64,000 bases of DNA from M3007 sp046299435 (GTDB lineage: Bacteria; Bacteroidota; Bacteroidia; Chitinophagales; Saprospiraceae), in assembly GCA_046299435.1 (NCBI GenBank), contig JBKBIC010000001.1, positions 1 to 64,000 on the forward strand, in the 5' to 3' direction. A program made the position numbers and the translations under genes. The notes beneath the pieces were generated by a model. That model made no database searches. It was given only the letters and a program-made list of their open reading frames with translations, and had not been told where the DNA came from. Of the stretch, positions 53,984-62,413 are shown piece by piece (within the stretch, counting starts at the first letter, position 1; each line of letters begins with the position of its first letter).

Positions 53984-54030
53984 TTTCAAAAAATCGGGCG
54001 GCCAGCAAAACACCGCGCCGAAGGTTCAAG

Positions 54031-55119
54031 ATGGGTATTTTCAATTTCAAATACACAGACGAGGCTGCGGTGCCGCGCCCGGTCAAAATCTGGTTGGTCA
54101 TCGGGCTTTTCATGTTGTTCATGCAAATCGTCATTGGCGGCATCACGCGGCTGACGGGCAGCGGCCTGAGCATCACGAAGTGGGAAATCGTCACGGGCAC
54201 GTTGCCGCCGCTGAACGAGGCCGCGTGGCTCGACGAGTTTGACAAGTACAAGGCCACGCCGCAGTACCAAAAAATCAACGCCGGGATGTCGCTCGGCGAG
54301 TTCAAGTTCATCTATTTCTGGGAGTATCTGCATCGGCTTTGGGCGCGGTGGATGGGTGTGGTTTTCGCCGTGCCGTTTGTCTGGTTTCTGCGGCGCGGGA
54401 TGTTGCCTCGCTCGCTGGTCGGGCGGCTGGGCGGAGTGATTGGGCTGGCTGCGTTGGCGGCTTCGTTCGGCTGGATAATGGTCGCCAGCGGCCTTGTCAA
54501 CCGCCCCTGGGTCAATGCCTACAAACTGACCCTGCACCTGACCATCGGCTTCTCTGTTTTTGCTTGGCTGCTGTGGGCGACACTCCATGTTTTCCAACCG
54601 ACGGTGCCGAAAATCACGGGCGCGGTGAATTTGAAAAAATGGACGCTCGGCATCTCGCTGCTCGCACTGGTGCAGTTCATGTTGGGCGGCGTGATGAGCG
54701 GCATGAAGGCCGGGCTTTTTTTCCCGACATGGCCCGACATGAACGGCGAATACTTGCCTGCCGTACTGCTCGACGTGGGCCAATGGAATGTGGAAAACTT
54801 TGTGAATTACGATTCCAACCCGTTCATGCCCGCGCTCATCCACGTCTTGCACCGGAACACTGCTTACTTGTTGACAATCATGGTGTTATGGCTGTTTTTC
54901 CACAACCTGAAAGCCCAATCCACGCCCATTTACCGCACCGGGAATTATGTGTTGATAACCATGTTGGTAACGCAAGTGCTGCTCGGCATCCTGACCGTCG
55001 TGAACTGCAAGGCGCACATCCCCGTCGGGCTGGGCGAGCTGCACCAAATGGGCGGCGTGCTGCTGCTGGCCGTGCTGATTTTTATGAATTACCAACTGCG
55101 CGGGAGCAGCCCAAAGTGA
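54031..55119 (+). CDS. ctaA: Heme A synthase (COX15/CtaA family)
   Basis: 362 residues from the ATG at 54031, with eight membrane segments. Family motifs are IGGITRLTGSGLSITKWEIV with the TRLTxSGLSI block, a first heme-ligand His in FWEYLHRLWARWMG, KLTLHLTIGF, and the second-half counterparts ALIHVLHRNTAYLL and GELHQMGGVLLLA. It converts heme O to heme A for cytochrome oxidase in the inner membrane. No ctaB or oxidase subunit gene is in this window. Confidence 0.95.
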   Translation: MGIFNFKYTDEAAVPRPVKIWLVIGLFMLFMQIVIGGITRLTGSGLSITKWEIVTGTLPPLNEAAWLDEFDKYKATPQYQKINAGMSLGEFKFIYFWEYLHRLWARWMGVVFAVPFVWFLRRGMLPRSLVGRLGGVIGLAALAASFGWIMVASGLVNRPWVNAYKLTLHLTIGFSVFAWLLWATLHVFQPTVPKITGAVNLKKWTLGISLLALVQFMLGGVMSGMKAGLFFPTWPDMNGEYLPAVLLDVGQWNVENFVNYDSNPFMPALIHVLHRNTAYLLTIMVLWLFFHNLKAQSTPIYRTGNYVLITMLVTQVLLGILTVVNCKAHIPVGLGELHQMGGVLLLAVLIFMNYQLRGSSPK

Positions 55120-55328
55120 GGATGTTGCCAGTCTGATATTAGATTATCGAAAATATTTTACCGTTAAAAACGCCTCGTTTTTAGGGGTTTCTCCCTAACC
55201 TTGCCCAGAAAAACGGCGCACCCGCTCGTATGGCGACAAAGTGGCATACGGTTTGATTGAGGGCTGCCCGCCATGTGTTATCCCTTGTCGGACACAACCA
55301 TTCAAATTAAAAAACGATTACGAGCGCG

Positions 55329-56978
55329 ATGTTGAGACAGACCCAGAGTCAGAAGATGCTGCAAAAGCTTTCGCCGCAGCAGATTCAGCTGATGAAGTTG
55401 TTGCAGATACCAACGGCCACTTTGGAACAGCGCATCCAAGAAGAGCTTGAGGCAAACCCGGCGTTGGAAGAGGGCGACGAATCGGCCGACTTGATGGCTG
55501 GCATCTCCGAAATGGATATGGGCGACATGGACGCTGCGTACTATGACCGCGAGCAAAAGGCCGAGTCGGGCGAGGCATCGGACGTATCCGACGACAGTTC
55601 CGAGTCTGCTGCTTCCGAAGACATGATGGACGAAATGGAGCGCGACACTGTGGACGACTACGGAGATGAGGACAACATGGTGCTGGGCGACGATAGTTTT
55701 GAGCTGGATGATTATCTGGTTGATTTCATCGAAGACGACCCGGCCACTTACAAACTAAAAGGCGATAGCTACAGCGGCGACGAAGAAGAAAAAACAGTGC
55801 CCATCGCCGTCGAAAACACTTTCCACGAATATTTGGAGGAACAGCTGAGCCTGCTCGACATCAAGGATGACCGCGAGCGCGCCATCGCCATCCAAGTCAT
55901 CGGCTCGATTGACGACGACGGCTACCTGCGCCGCGACCCTTCGGCGATGGTGGACGACCTGCTTTTCAGCCAAAACATCACGACCACTGAAAAGGAGGTC
56001 TTGCAGGTCGTGCAAAAAATCCAGCAATTCGACCCACCCGGCATCGGAGCCCGCGACCTGCGCGAGTGCCTGCTCATCCAGTTGCGCCAAAAACTGAACT
56101 TGGACGACGATGCGGTGCCATACGAGGACAAACTGGGCATCAAAGTCGCCATCCGCATCATTGACGAATACTTCGACGAGTTCACCAAAAAGCACTACGC
56201 CAAGCTCGCCCGTTACCTCGAACTTGATGAGGAAGACCTCAAAGTGGCTGTGGATGAGATACTTAAGCTCAATCCCAAGCCCGCTTCGGGCTTTGCCTCG
56301 CGTGGCGACCGTGCGCTCAATTACGTTGTCCCCGACTTCCTCGTGACCAACCGCGACGGCGAACTCGAACTCACGCTCAACGCCCGCAACGCCCCCGACC
56401 TCCGCATCAACGACCAGTACCGCGACATGCTCAAAGCCTTCCACAAAAACCGGAACGGCAAACGCGCCTCGAAAAAGGAAAAGGAGGCGGTGCTTTTCAT
56501 CAAGCAAAAAATTGACAGTGCCAAGTGGTTCATTGATGCCATCAAACAGCGGCAACAAACCATGATGAAAACAATGGGGGCCATCATGAGCCACCAATAC
56601 GATTACTTCCTGACCGGCGACCAGAAGAAAATCAGGCCGATGATTCTGAAAGACATCGCCGACTCCACCGACCTCGACATCTCGACGGTCAGCCGCGTCG
56701 CCAATTCAAAATATGTCCAGACGGAATTCGGCACCAAACGCCTCAAAGAGTTCTTCTCCGAAAGCCTCCAAAACGAGGACGGCGAGGAGGTCTCTACTTT
56801 GGAGGTGAAAAAAATCCTCACCGACATCATCAGCGAGGAGAACAAACGCCGCCCGCTCAGCGACGAAAAACTGAAATCCATCCTCCTCAAAAAAGGCTAC
56901 AACATCGCCCGCCGCACCGTCGCCAAATACCGCGAACAACTGAACATCCCGGTGGCACGGCTCCGCAAAGCACTGTAA
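55329..56978 (+). CDS. rpoN: RNA polymerase sigma-54 factor
   Basis: 549 residues. Region I is Gln-rich (QSQKMLQKLSPQQIQLMKLL) and binds activator and core. An acidic spacer (residues 49-165, many Asp/Glu/Ser) is longer than in proteobacteria. The core-binding domain (about 170-310) has DDDGYLRR and FDPPGIGARDLRECLL. The DNA-binding end has the RpoN box ARRTVAKYRE (527-536). It needs enhancer-binding ATPases; none is in the window. It follows ctaA after 209 bp on the same strand. Confidence 0.97.
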   Translation: MLRQTQSQKMLQKLSPQQIQLMKLLQIPTATLEQRIQEELEANPALEEGDESADLMAGISEMDMGDMDAAYYDREQKAESGEASDVSDDSSESAASEDMMDEMERDTVDDYGDEDNMVLGDDSFELDDYLVDFIEDDPATYKLKGDSYSGDEEEKTVPIAVENTFHEYLEEQLSLLDIKDDRERAIAIQVIGSIDDDGYLRRDPSAMVDDLLFSQNITTTEKEVLQVVQKIQQFDPPGIGARDLRECLLIQLRQKLNLDDDAVPYEDKLGIKVAIRIIDEYFDEFTKKHYAKLARYLELDEEDLKVAVDEILKLNPKPASGFASRGDRALNYVVPDFLVTNRDGELELTLNARNAPDLRINDQYRDMLKAFHKNRNGKRASKKEKEAVLFIKQKIDSAKWFIDAIKQRQQTMMKTMGAIMSHQYDYFLTGDQKKIRPMILKDIADSTDLDISTVSRVANSKYVQTEFGTKRLKEFFSESLQNEDGEEVSTLEVKKILTDIISEENKRRPLSDEKLKSILLKKGYNIARRTVAKYREQLNIPVARLRKAL

Positions 56979-57030
56979 TCAGAGCGATGAGTGATAAATG
57001 ATGAGCGATGAATCTGACCATCCTCATTCC

Positions 57031-57807
57031 TCATTCCTGCCCGACGGCCAAGTCGAGGATCATGATTTTCTGCCAGATTTTGCTGGAAAGACCCTGCGTG
57101 AGCGATTCGAGTTCGTTCACCGCCGTCAGCACGATGGGGTCGTCCATCGTCTGGGCAAAGAGCGCGGCGATTTTTGCAATCAAAGCCAGCATCTCCGAGC
57201 AGTAATCGAGGTAGCGCGAGAGCTCAAAAGTGGAGAACACCCGTTCCGGCGATGCTGCCGTCTCGCGCATGGTTGGCGGCGCGGACGAAAGCAACATGGC
57301 CGGGTCTTTGGTCAGTTGGTGCATATCCACGACGTGCGCGATGCTCCGCAGTTGGTGCAAGGCTTTCAGGGCGGCTTGTCGTTTCAACCGCATTTCGAGG
57401 CCGGTCAGGAAAAACAGGGCCAAGCCCAAGAAAATCAGTTCGTTGATGGCCGCCTCGGTGGTTTGCAGCAGCTCCGAAAATGAGCCAAGCCCGTCGGCTG
57501 AAAATTTCTGGAACAACAAACTCACCGCCCCGACGGCCACCAAGACCAGCAAGGCCACCGCCAAAAACGCCGCCACCCGTACCGGCCAAATCGGTTCGCC
57601 GAGTCGCCGCGCCAAGCCTTCCGAACTTTCGGCCAGTTGCCGGAACTCTTGGCAAACGCGCCGCAGCCCGCTCTCCGGGAACCTATCGGAGATGCGCCCG
57701 TCCAATTTGTCAATGGTCAGCAGGATTTGCTCGGCCCGCAGTTGGCTGAAATTGCCCTTGTCGAAGGCGAAGATTTTTTTCGGGAAAAACCAGTCGGGGA
57801 AAGTCAT
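57031..57807 (-). CDS. Hypothetical two-TM membrane protein
   Basis: 258 residues from the ATG at 57807. Two membrane segments (about 76-98 and 121-138) lie between an N-terminal soluble region and a helical C-terminal region (140-258). It converges on rpoN (52 bp) and diverges from the TonB-C-like gene (92 bp). A TACTTTCG -7-like element is at 57834-57841. I do not recognise the family. Confidence 0.7.
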   Translation of the reverse strand: MTFPDWFFPKKIFAFDKGNFSQLRAEQILLTIDKLDGRISDRFPESGLRRVCQEFRQLAESSEGLARRLGEPIWPVRVAAFLAVALLVLVAVGAVSLLFQKFSADGLGSFSELLQTTEAAINELIFLGLALFFLTGLEMRLKRQAALKALHQLRSIAHVVDMHQLTKDPAMLLSSAPPTMRETAASPERVFSTFELSRYLDYCSEMLALIAKIAALFAQTMDDPIVLTAVNELESLTQGLSSKIWQKIMILDLAVGQE

Positions 57808-57899
57808 CGGGAAAATGTGGCACTTTTGTCCGCCGAAAGTAAGGTTGGCTGCGGCTTTCCGCCGCCCGACTCGTCCCTTTTTCATTTTCTCCTTTGACC

Positions 57900-58658
57900 G
57901 TGCGCTTCATCCTTTCGCTGTTTTTTGTTTTCGCCGCTGCTGCCTGCGTTCCGGCGCAGCCCGGTGATTCTGCCCGCGTATTTCTCCACGTGGAACAAAT
58001 GCCGTTTTTCGCGGGCTGCGAGCAACTGAAAAATTCCGACCCGGCCAAGCGTGCTTGCAGCGACCGCGCGCTGGCGACTTTCATTGCCGAAAATTTGCAG
58101 TGCCCCGATAGCCCGGTGGTCGCGTCGGGCACATTGGTCGTCAGTTTTGTGATTGACGAAAACGGGGCCACAAGCCAAGACACTGTGCTCCGCGATTTGC
58201 CCGTCAAATGCGGCCCGGAGGTTCGGACAGTTTTGCAAAAAATGCCCCGCTGGGAACCGGGCCAACACGGCGGCAAACCAGTGAAAGTGCGCCTCACCCT
58301 GCCCGTCCGGGTGGCCCGTCCGCTGGAAATCAAGCCGGACGAGACCGAAAATTATTCCATCCACTGGGGCAAATTGCGCGGCGACAAAGTTTCCAAAAGC
58401 ACCCTGCTGCAATGCCTCAACGAGCAACTGTACATCCGCGACGATTTCGGCAATGCCGTGTATGTGTCCGAGTTGGTGTTCATTTTTGAGAAAAAACGCC
58501 GCACGTCGGAGGCGCGGGTCTCCGGCAACTTGCTCGACAAAAAGATGAAAAAATTGGTGCAGAAAATTTCGGGCAGCGGCACGTTCACCATCTCGGCGAC
58601 GGTGCCGCGCGAGGGGCGGTTTTTGGTGGTGGAGAAATCGTTTGAGGTGGGGGATTGA
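57900..58658 (+). CDS. Secreted protein with TonB-C-like domain
   Basis: About 252 residues. No ATG is near the signal peptide; GTG at 57900 or TTG at 57894 both give a signal (ILSLFFVFAAAACVPA). Residues 65-150 resemble the TonB C-terminal fold seen in many Bacteroidota proteins: CPDSPVVASGTLVVSFVIDE, CGPEVRTVLQKMPRWEPGQH, and VRLTLPVRV. Such proteins without the usual N-terminal TM and Pro-rich linker are not true energy transducers. The C-terminal half (150-252) is unknown. Confidence 0.72.
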   Translation: MRFILSLFFVFAAAACVPAQPGDSARVFLHVEQMPFFAGCEQLKNSDPAKRACSDRALATFIAENLQCPDSPVVASGTLVVSFVIDENGATSQDTVLRDLPVKCGPEVRTVLQKMPRWEPGQHGGKPVKVRLTLPVRVARPLEIKPDETENYSIHWGKLRGDKVSKSTLLQCLNEQLYIRDDFGNAVYVSELVFIFEKKRRTSEARVSGNLLDKKMKKLVQKISGSGTFTISATVPREGRFLVVEKSFEVGD

Positions 58659-58742
58659 GAAATTATGCCGTCGGCTCTTTTCCCCAAACTTTACCTTCGC
58701 AACCGAGTTCCTCAACATGAATCAGATAAATCATTCATTGTC

Positions 58743-58964
58743 ATGGTCGCACAATCCGTCCCGATGAGCAACCTTCAATTGGAATTGCTCAAACTTTATG
58801 CTACCAATATCCCAGAGTCGCAGCTGCTGGACATAAAACGTATCCTTGCGGTCTATTTTGCCGAACTGATTGACCGCGATATGTCCGCGCTTTGGCAAGA
58901 AAAAGGCTGGGACGATGCTACGATTGAAACTTGGAAACATGAGCGATTGAGAACTAAATATTAA
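58743..58964 (+). CDS. Small protein, probable antitoxin of the PIN toxin
   Basis: 73 residues from the ATG at 58743 (MVAQSVPMSNLQLELLK). Helical pattern LLDIKRILAVYFAELIDRDM and the end WHxx-like TIETWKHERLRTKY resemble the small antitoxins found before COG1569-type PIN toxins. The next gene starts 16 bp on. A TACCTTCG -7-like element lies at about 58691. Function is inferred from position and size. Confidence 0.75.
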   Translation: MVAQSVPMSNLQLELLKLYATNIPESQLLDIKRILAVYFAELIDRDMSALWQEKGWDDATIETWKHERLRTKY

Positions 58965-58980
58965 ATCCTCCATTCATCTC

Positions 58981-59385
58981 ATGCGCGTCGTCCTCGATAT
59001 CAATGTGTTGCTTGTCTCCCTTCCCATAGACAGAAAGTACCGCCCGATTTTTGATGCGCTCAAATCAGGACGCTTTAAGTTGTTGATATCCAACGAAATA
59101 CTTACAGAGTACGAAGAGAAAATAGCGGAAAAAACGACCCGACCCGACATTGCTCAAAATGTCGTGAGGCTGCTGCTCAATCTGCCCAACGTGGAAAAAG
59201 TGGATGTGCATTATCGTTGGAACCTAATCACCAATGACCCAGACGACAACAAATACACCGATTGTGCTATCGCGGCCAATGCCACATTTGTCGTTTCAGA
59301 TGATTCTGATTTTCGTGTTTTGAAGCGCGTACAATTTCCCAACCTTGTACTGCTCACTTCCGACGAATTTTTGGAGATGCTCTGA
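58981..59385 (+). CDS. PIN-domain toxin component of a toxin-antitoxin system
   Basis: 134 residues, one PIN domain: D6 in MRVVLDINVL, E43 in ILTEYEEKI, D94 in KYTDCAIAAN and D110 near VVSDDSDFRVL, the usual acidic metal site. PIN toxins are RNases that cut tRNA, rRNA or mRNA; this one resembles the COG1569 group. The preceding small gene is the likely antitoxin. Both genes are AT-richer than their neighbours, which fits a recent arrival. Confidence 0.88.
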   Translation: MRVVLDINVLLVSLPIDRKYRPIFDALKSGRFKLLISNEILTEYEEKIAEKTTRPDIAQNVVRLLLNLPNVEKVDVHYRWNLITNDPDDNKYTDCAIAANATFVVSDDSDFRVLKRVQFPNLVLLTSDEFLEML

Positions 59386-59491
59386 AATCCAGCCCAACAA
59401 CACCTCATCATCGTCTCCGAACTAGACCCTCACAACCCAGTTCTATATCAAGATTCACACATTCGCCAATTCACTCATTCACTCATTGGAA

Positions 59492-60667
59492 ATGAAAGAA
59501 GCATATATCGTCGCGGGTTTCCGCTCGGCAGTCGGCAAAGCATCCAAAGGCGGTTTCAAAAGTTACCGCCCCGACGACCTCGCCATTGATGTCATCAAAC
59601 ACTTGCTGGCCCAAACGCCCGCGCTCGACCCGAAACTCGTGGACGATGTCATCGTCGGCTGCGCCAACCCGGAGGGCGAGCAGGGCCTGCAAATCGGTCG
59701 GCAAATCAGCCTCCGTGCCCTCGGCAAAGACGTGCCGGGCATGACCGTCAACCGCTACTGCGCCTCTGGGCTGGAAACCATTTCCATCGCCGTCGCCAAA
59801 ATCCGGGCGGGCATGGGCGAGTGCTACATTGCGGGCGGCACCGAGAGTATGTCGCTCATCCCGATGACCGGCTACAAACTCGCGCCCAACTACAACGTAG
59901 CCTCCAACACGCCCGACTATGTGGTGGGCATGGGCCTGACCGCCGAGGCTGTCGCCAAAAAATGGAACATCAGCCGCGAGGAGCAGGATGCGTTTTCGGT
60001 GCGCTCGCACCAGAACGCGGCCCGCGCAATTGACGGCGGATTTTTCAAAGATGAAATCGTGCCCGTGAAAGTGAAGGAAGTCTGGGTCGAAAACGACAAA
60101 CGCCGCGAGCGCGAATTTTCGGTGGACACCGATGAGGGCGTGCGCCGCGACACTTCACTCGAAGGTCTGGCAAAACTGAAACCTGCCTTCGCACAGGGCG
60201 GTTCGGTCACGGCGGGCAATGCCTCGCAAACTTCCGACGGCGCGGCGTTCGTGCTGGTCATGTCCGAAACTTTGATGAACGCGCTCGGCCTGAAACCCAT
60301 CGCCCGCTTGGCCGCCTGCGCGGTGGCTGGCGTGGAACCCATCCACATGGGCATCGGCCCGTGCGCGGCCATCCCGAAGGCACTCAAACAAGCCGGGATG
60401 TCGCTGGGACAAATCGAGATGATTGAGTTGAACGAAGCCTTCGCTGCCCAAGCATTGGCGGTGGCAAAAGAAGCCAATCTCAACTTGGACATCCTCAACG
60501 TGAACGGCGGAGCCATCGCGCTCGGCCACCCGCTCGGCTGCACCGGGGCAAAACTTTCGGTACAACTGTTCAACGAGATGCGCCGCCAAAACAAAAAATA
60601 CGGCATGGTCACGGCCTGCGTCGGCGGCGGGCAAGGCATCGCGGGCATTTACGAACGATTGAATTGA
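59492..60667 (+). CDS. Acetyl-CoA C-acyltransferase (thiolase)
   Basis: 391 residues from the ATG at 59492. Active-site Cys90 in VNRYCASGLETI, the His in GGAIALGHPLGCTGA and the second Cys in TACVGGGQGIA are all present. Thiolases of this type cut 3-ketoacyl-CoA in beta-oxidation or join two acetyl-CoA; the former fits with the acyl-CoA ligase and dehydrogenase at 42-46 kb. No hydratase/dehydrogenase partner is adjacent. Repeat words of the CATTCACT type precede the start. Confidence 0.94.
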   Translation: MKEAYIVAGFRSAVGKASKGGFKSYRPDDLAIDVIKHLLAQTPALDPKLVDDVIVGCANPEGEQGLQIGRQISLRALGKDVPGMTVNRYCASGLETISIAVAKIRAGMGECYIAGGTESMSLIPMTGYKLAPNYNVASNTPDYVVGMGLTAEAVAKKWNISREEQDAFSVRSHQNAARAIDGGFFKDEIVPVKVKEVWVENDKRREREFSVDTDEGVRRDTSLEGLAKLKPAFAQGGSVTAGNASQTSDGAAFVLVMSETLMNALGLKPIARLAACAVAGVEPIHMGIGPCAAIPKALKQAGMSLGQIEMIELNEAFAAQALAVAKEANLNLDILNVNGGAIALGHPLGCTGAKLSVQLFNEMRRQNKKYGMVTACVGGGQGIAGIYERLN

Positions 60668-60690
60668 ATTCGATTTCCCATAAAATCAGC

Positions 60691-60729
60691 GCACGGGCTG
60701 GCACTACGAAGTGACCAGCCCGTGCTGTT
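60691..60729 (+). terminator. Hairpin after the thiolase gene
   Basis: Perfect 11-bp stem GCACGGGCTGG / CCAGCCCGTGC (60691-60701 and 60715-60725), extended by CACT/AGTG pairing, followed by TGTTT. The T-run is short. Confidence 0.65.
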
Positions 60730-60742
60730 TCCAACGGTCACT

Positions 60743-60750
60743 TACCTTTG
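60743..60750 (+). promoter_or_regulatory. -7 element for the OmpA-family gene
   Basis: TACCTTTG, 25 bp before the ATG. Confidence 0.45.
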
Positions 60751-60775
60751 GCCGTTGATTCCAAAATCACACGCT

Positions 60776-62398
60776 ATGTCGTTTTTTGTAAGAACACTGT
60801 TTTTTATTTTTTGCACATTGGGTTTGTCTGCCCAAGAATTTGTGCTCGAAAAACTGCCGGAAATCGTCAACTCCCGGTACGACGAAATCACGCCTGTGCC
60901 GAGCCGCGACGGGCGAACGCTTTTTTTCACCCGCGTTGGTAGCCCCGATTTTGAGCGGACGCTCTTTCTCGATAGCGTGAATTTGGCCGACCAGCTTTCT
61001 CCTGAAATGTTCCGCGTGGAACTTGCCTCTATTTTCTCTGAGATTGGAAACGAGCCGATCGCTACGCCGGAAAGTTCGGGTTTCAACCAGGATGTGTGGA
61101 TCGCAAAGGCAGACTCATTGGATTTTAAAGTCGTCGAGCACCCAAGTTTTCCGATGAACAACGCACTGCCAAACAGCCTTGTAGCCATCACCCCCGACCC
61201 GAATGCATTTTATGTCATCAACCAGTTCGAGCCGATGGGGGTCATGAAAAAAGGTTTTTCGCTCATCCGGCGTTTGCCCGACGGCGGCTGGACTTTCCCG
61301 GAACCTGTCGAAATCAAAGACTACTACACCATCACTTCGGATGTGAGCCTGACAATGAGTTCCGACGGGCAAATCCTGATTTTGTCCGCCGAGCGATTTG
61401 ATTCAAAAGAGATGGATTTGTACGTCTGTTTTCGAGAGAGTGAAAACGTGTGGAGCGCGCCGCAGCATTTGGGCGGCACGGTCAACTCGGAACGCCGCGA
61501 GACCACCCCCTTCCTTTCGGAGGACAATACCACGCTGTTTTTCTCTTCCAATCGGGGAGGAGGCATCGCTGGAGCCAACGATATTTTCATGTCTCGCCGC
61601 TTGGACGATACTTGGAAAAATTGGTCGGCTCCCGTCCGTCTCACCGAGCCAATCAATTCACCCGGTGCCGACGACAGCCAACCGTATTTCAATATGACGA
61701 CGGGCTATCTGTATTTCACCTCGCGGCGCGACGGCAATAGTGATGTTTTTCGGGTGCAAATCGCACCGCCGCAACCAACGGAAATTGTGCTGAAAGGCCG
61801 TATCATCAATGCCCAAACGGGCGAGTTGGTCAAGCGGGCATGGGTCAATTATGGCGCGGAAGGCAGTCCTAAAAATGTGCTCGAAAGCGAGGACGGATAC
61901 TACACCCTGAAAATCCCAAAAGGTGTCCGGTTCGAGCTTCTGCCCGAAAAACCGGGTTATACTGGTAAGAGCGCGGAGGCATTTTTCCGGCGTGATTATT
62001 ATTTTTTCCAAGATTACTATGTGGTGGATTTGGAGGTGAACCCGCTTTCGGTGAACGAGAAAATCGAGTTGCGCCCCATTTTTTTCCAGCAATCGAAGGC
62101 CGTGATTTTGGAAAAATCCTTCGGAGAACTTGACCGTTTGGCGAGCATTCTTTTTGAAAACCCGACACTCGAAATCCGGGTCGAAGGCCACACCGACAAC
62201 AATGGCCGAGAACAAGACCTCGTGCGGCTCTCCGAAGAACGGGCACAATCCATCAAGGATTTCCTTGTGCAAAAAGGCGTGTCCGCGTACCGAATCTCTG
62301 TGCTTGGACATGGCTCGACCAAACCTCTGACCGATAACAGCACCGACGAACTGCGGGCGCAAAACCGCCGTGTGGAAGTGCTCATCACCAAAATCTGA
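60776..62398 (+). CDS. OmpA family protein with PD40 repeats
   Basis: 540 residues from the ATG at 60776, which gives the signal peptide MSFFVRTLFFIFCTLGLSA. Residues 25-330 are PD40/WD40-like propeller repeats, for example TPVPSRDGRTLFFTRVGSPD, TPFLSEDNTTLFFSSNRGGG and YLYFTSRRDGNSDVFRVQ. A CarboxypepD_reg-like insert (340-400) follows. The C-terminal OmpA domain (about 430-540) has the peptidoglycan-binding GHTDNNGREQDLVRLSEERA and RRVEVLITKI. It would link the outer membrane to the cell wall; similar proteins are often T9SS-associated. thrC starts 15 bp after its stop. Confidence 0.92.
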   Translation: MSFFVRTLFFIFCTLGLSAQEFVLEKLPEIVNSRYDEITPVPSRDGRTLFFTRVGSPDFERTLFLDSVNLADQLSPEMFRVELASIFSEIGNEPIATPESSGFNQDVWIAKADSLDFKVVEHPSFPMNNALPNSLVAITPDPNAFYVINQFEPMGVMKKGFSLIRRLPDGGWTFPEPVEIKDYYTITSDVSLTMSSDGQILILSAERFDSKEMDLYVCFRESENVWSAPQHLGGTVNSERRETTPFLSEDNTTLFFSSNRGGGIAGANDIFMSRRLDDTWKNWSAPVRLTEPINSPGADDSQPYFNMTTGYLYFTSRRDGNSDVFRVQIAPPQPTEIVLKGRIINAQTGELVKRAWVNYGAEGSPKNVLESEDGYYTLKIPKGVRFELLPEKPGYTGKSAEAFFRRDYYFFQDYYVVDLEVNPLSVNEKIELRPIFFQQSKAVILEKSFGELDRLASILFENPTLEIRVEGHTDNNGREQDLVRLSEERAQSIKDFLVQKGVSAYRISVLGHGSTKPLTDNSTDELRAQNRRVEVLITKI

Positions 62399-62413
62399 AA
62401 ACTAAACTTTGAT

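Larger units (their letters stand above)
53422..54030. other. Candidate replication origin (oriC) or DnaA-binding region
   Basis: A 609-bp gene-free region between divergent dtd (minus) and ctaA (plus). It holds three exact copies of TGTGGAAAA/TTTTCCACA, a one-mismatch form of the DnaA box TTATCCACA: 53578-53586 (+), 53688-53696 (inverted) and 53754-53762 (+). A near copy, TGTTGAAAA, is at 53807-53815. An AT-rich tract at 53901-53930 could be an unwinding element. Genes run minus for about 7 kb to the left and mostly plus to the right. The same 9-mer also occurs singly inside genes (41414, 45876, 54789, 54896), so only the intergenic cluster is notable. Neither dnaA nor dnaN is nearby, as is common for Bacteroidota origins. 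Confidence 0.4.
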
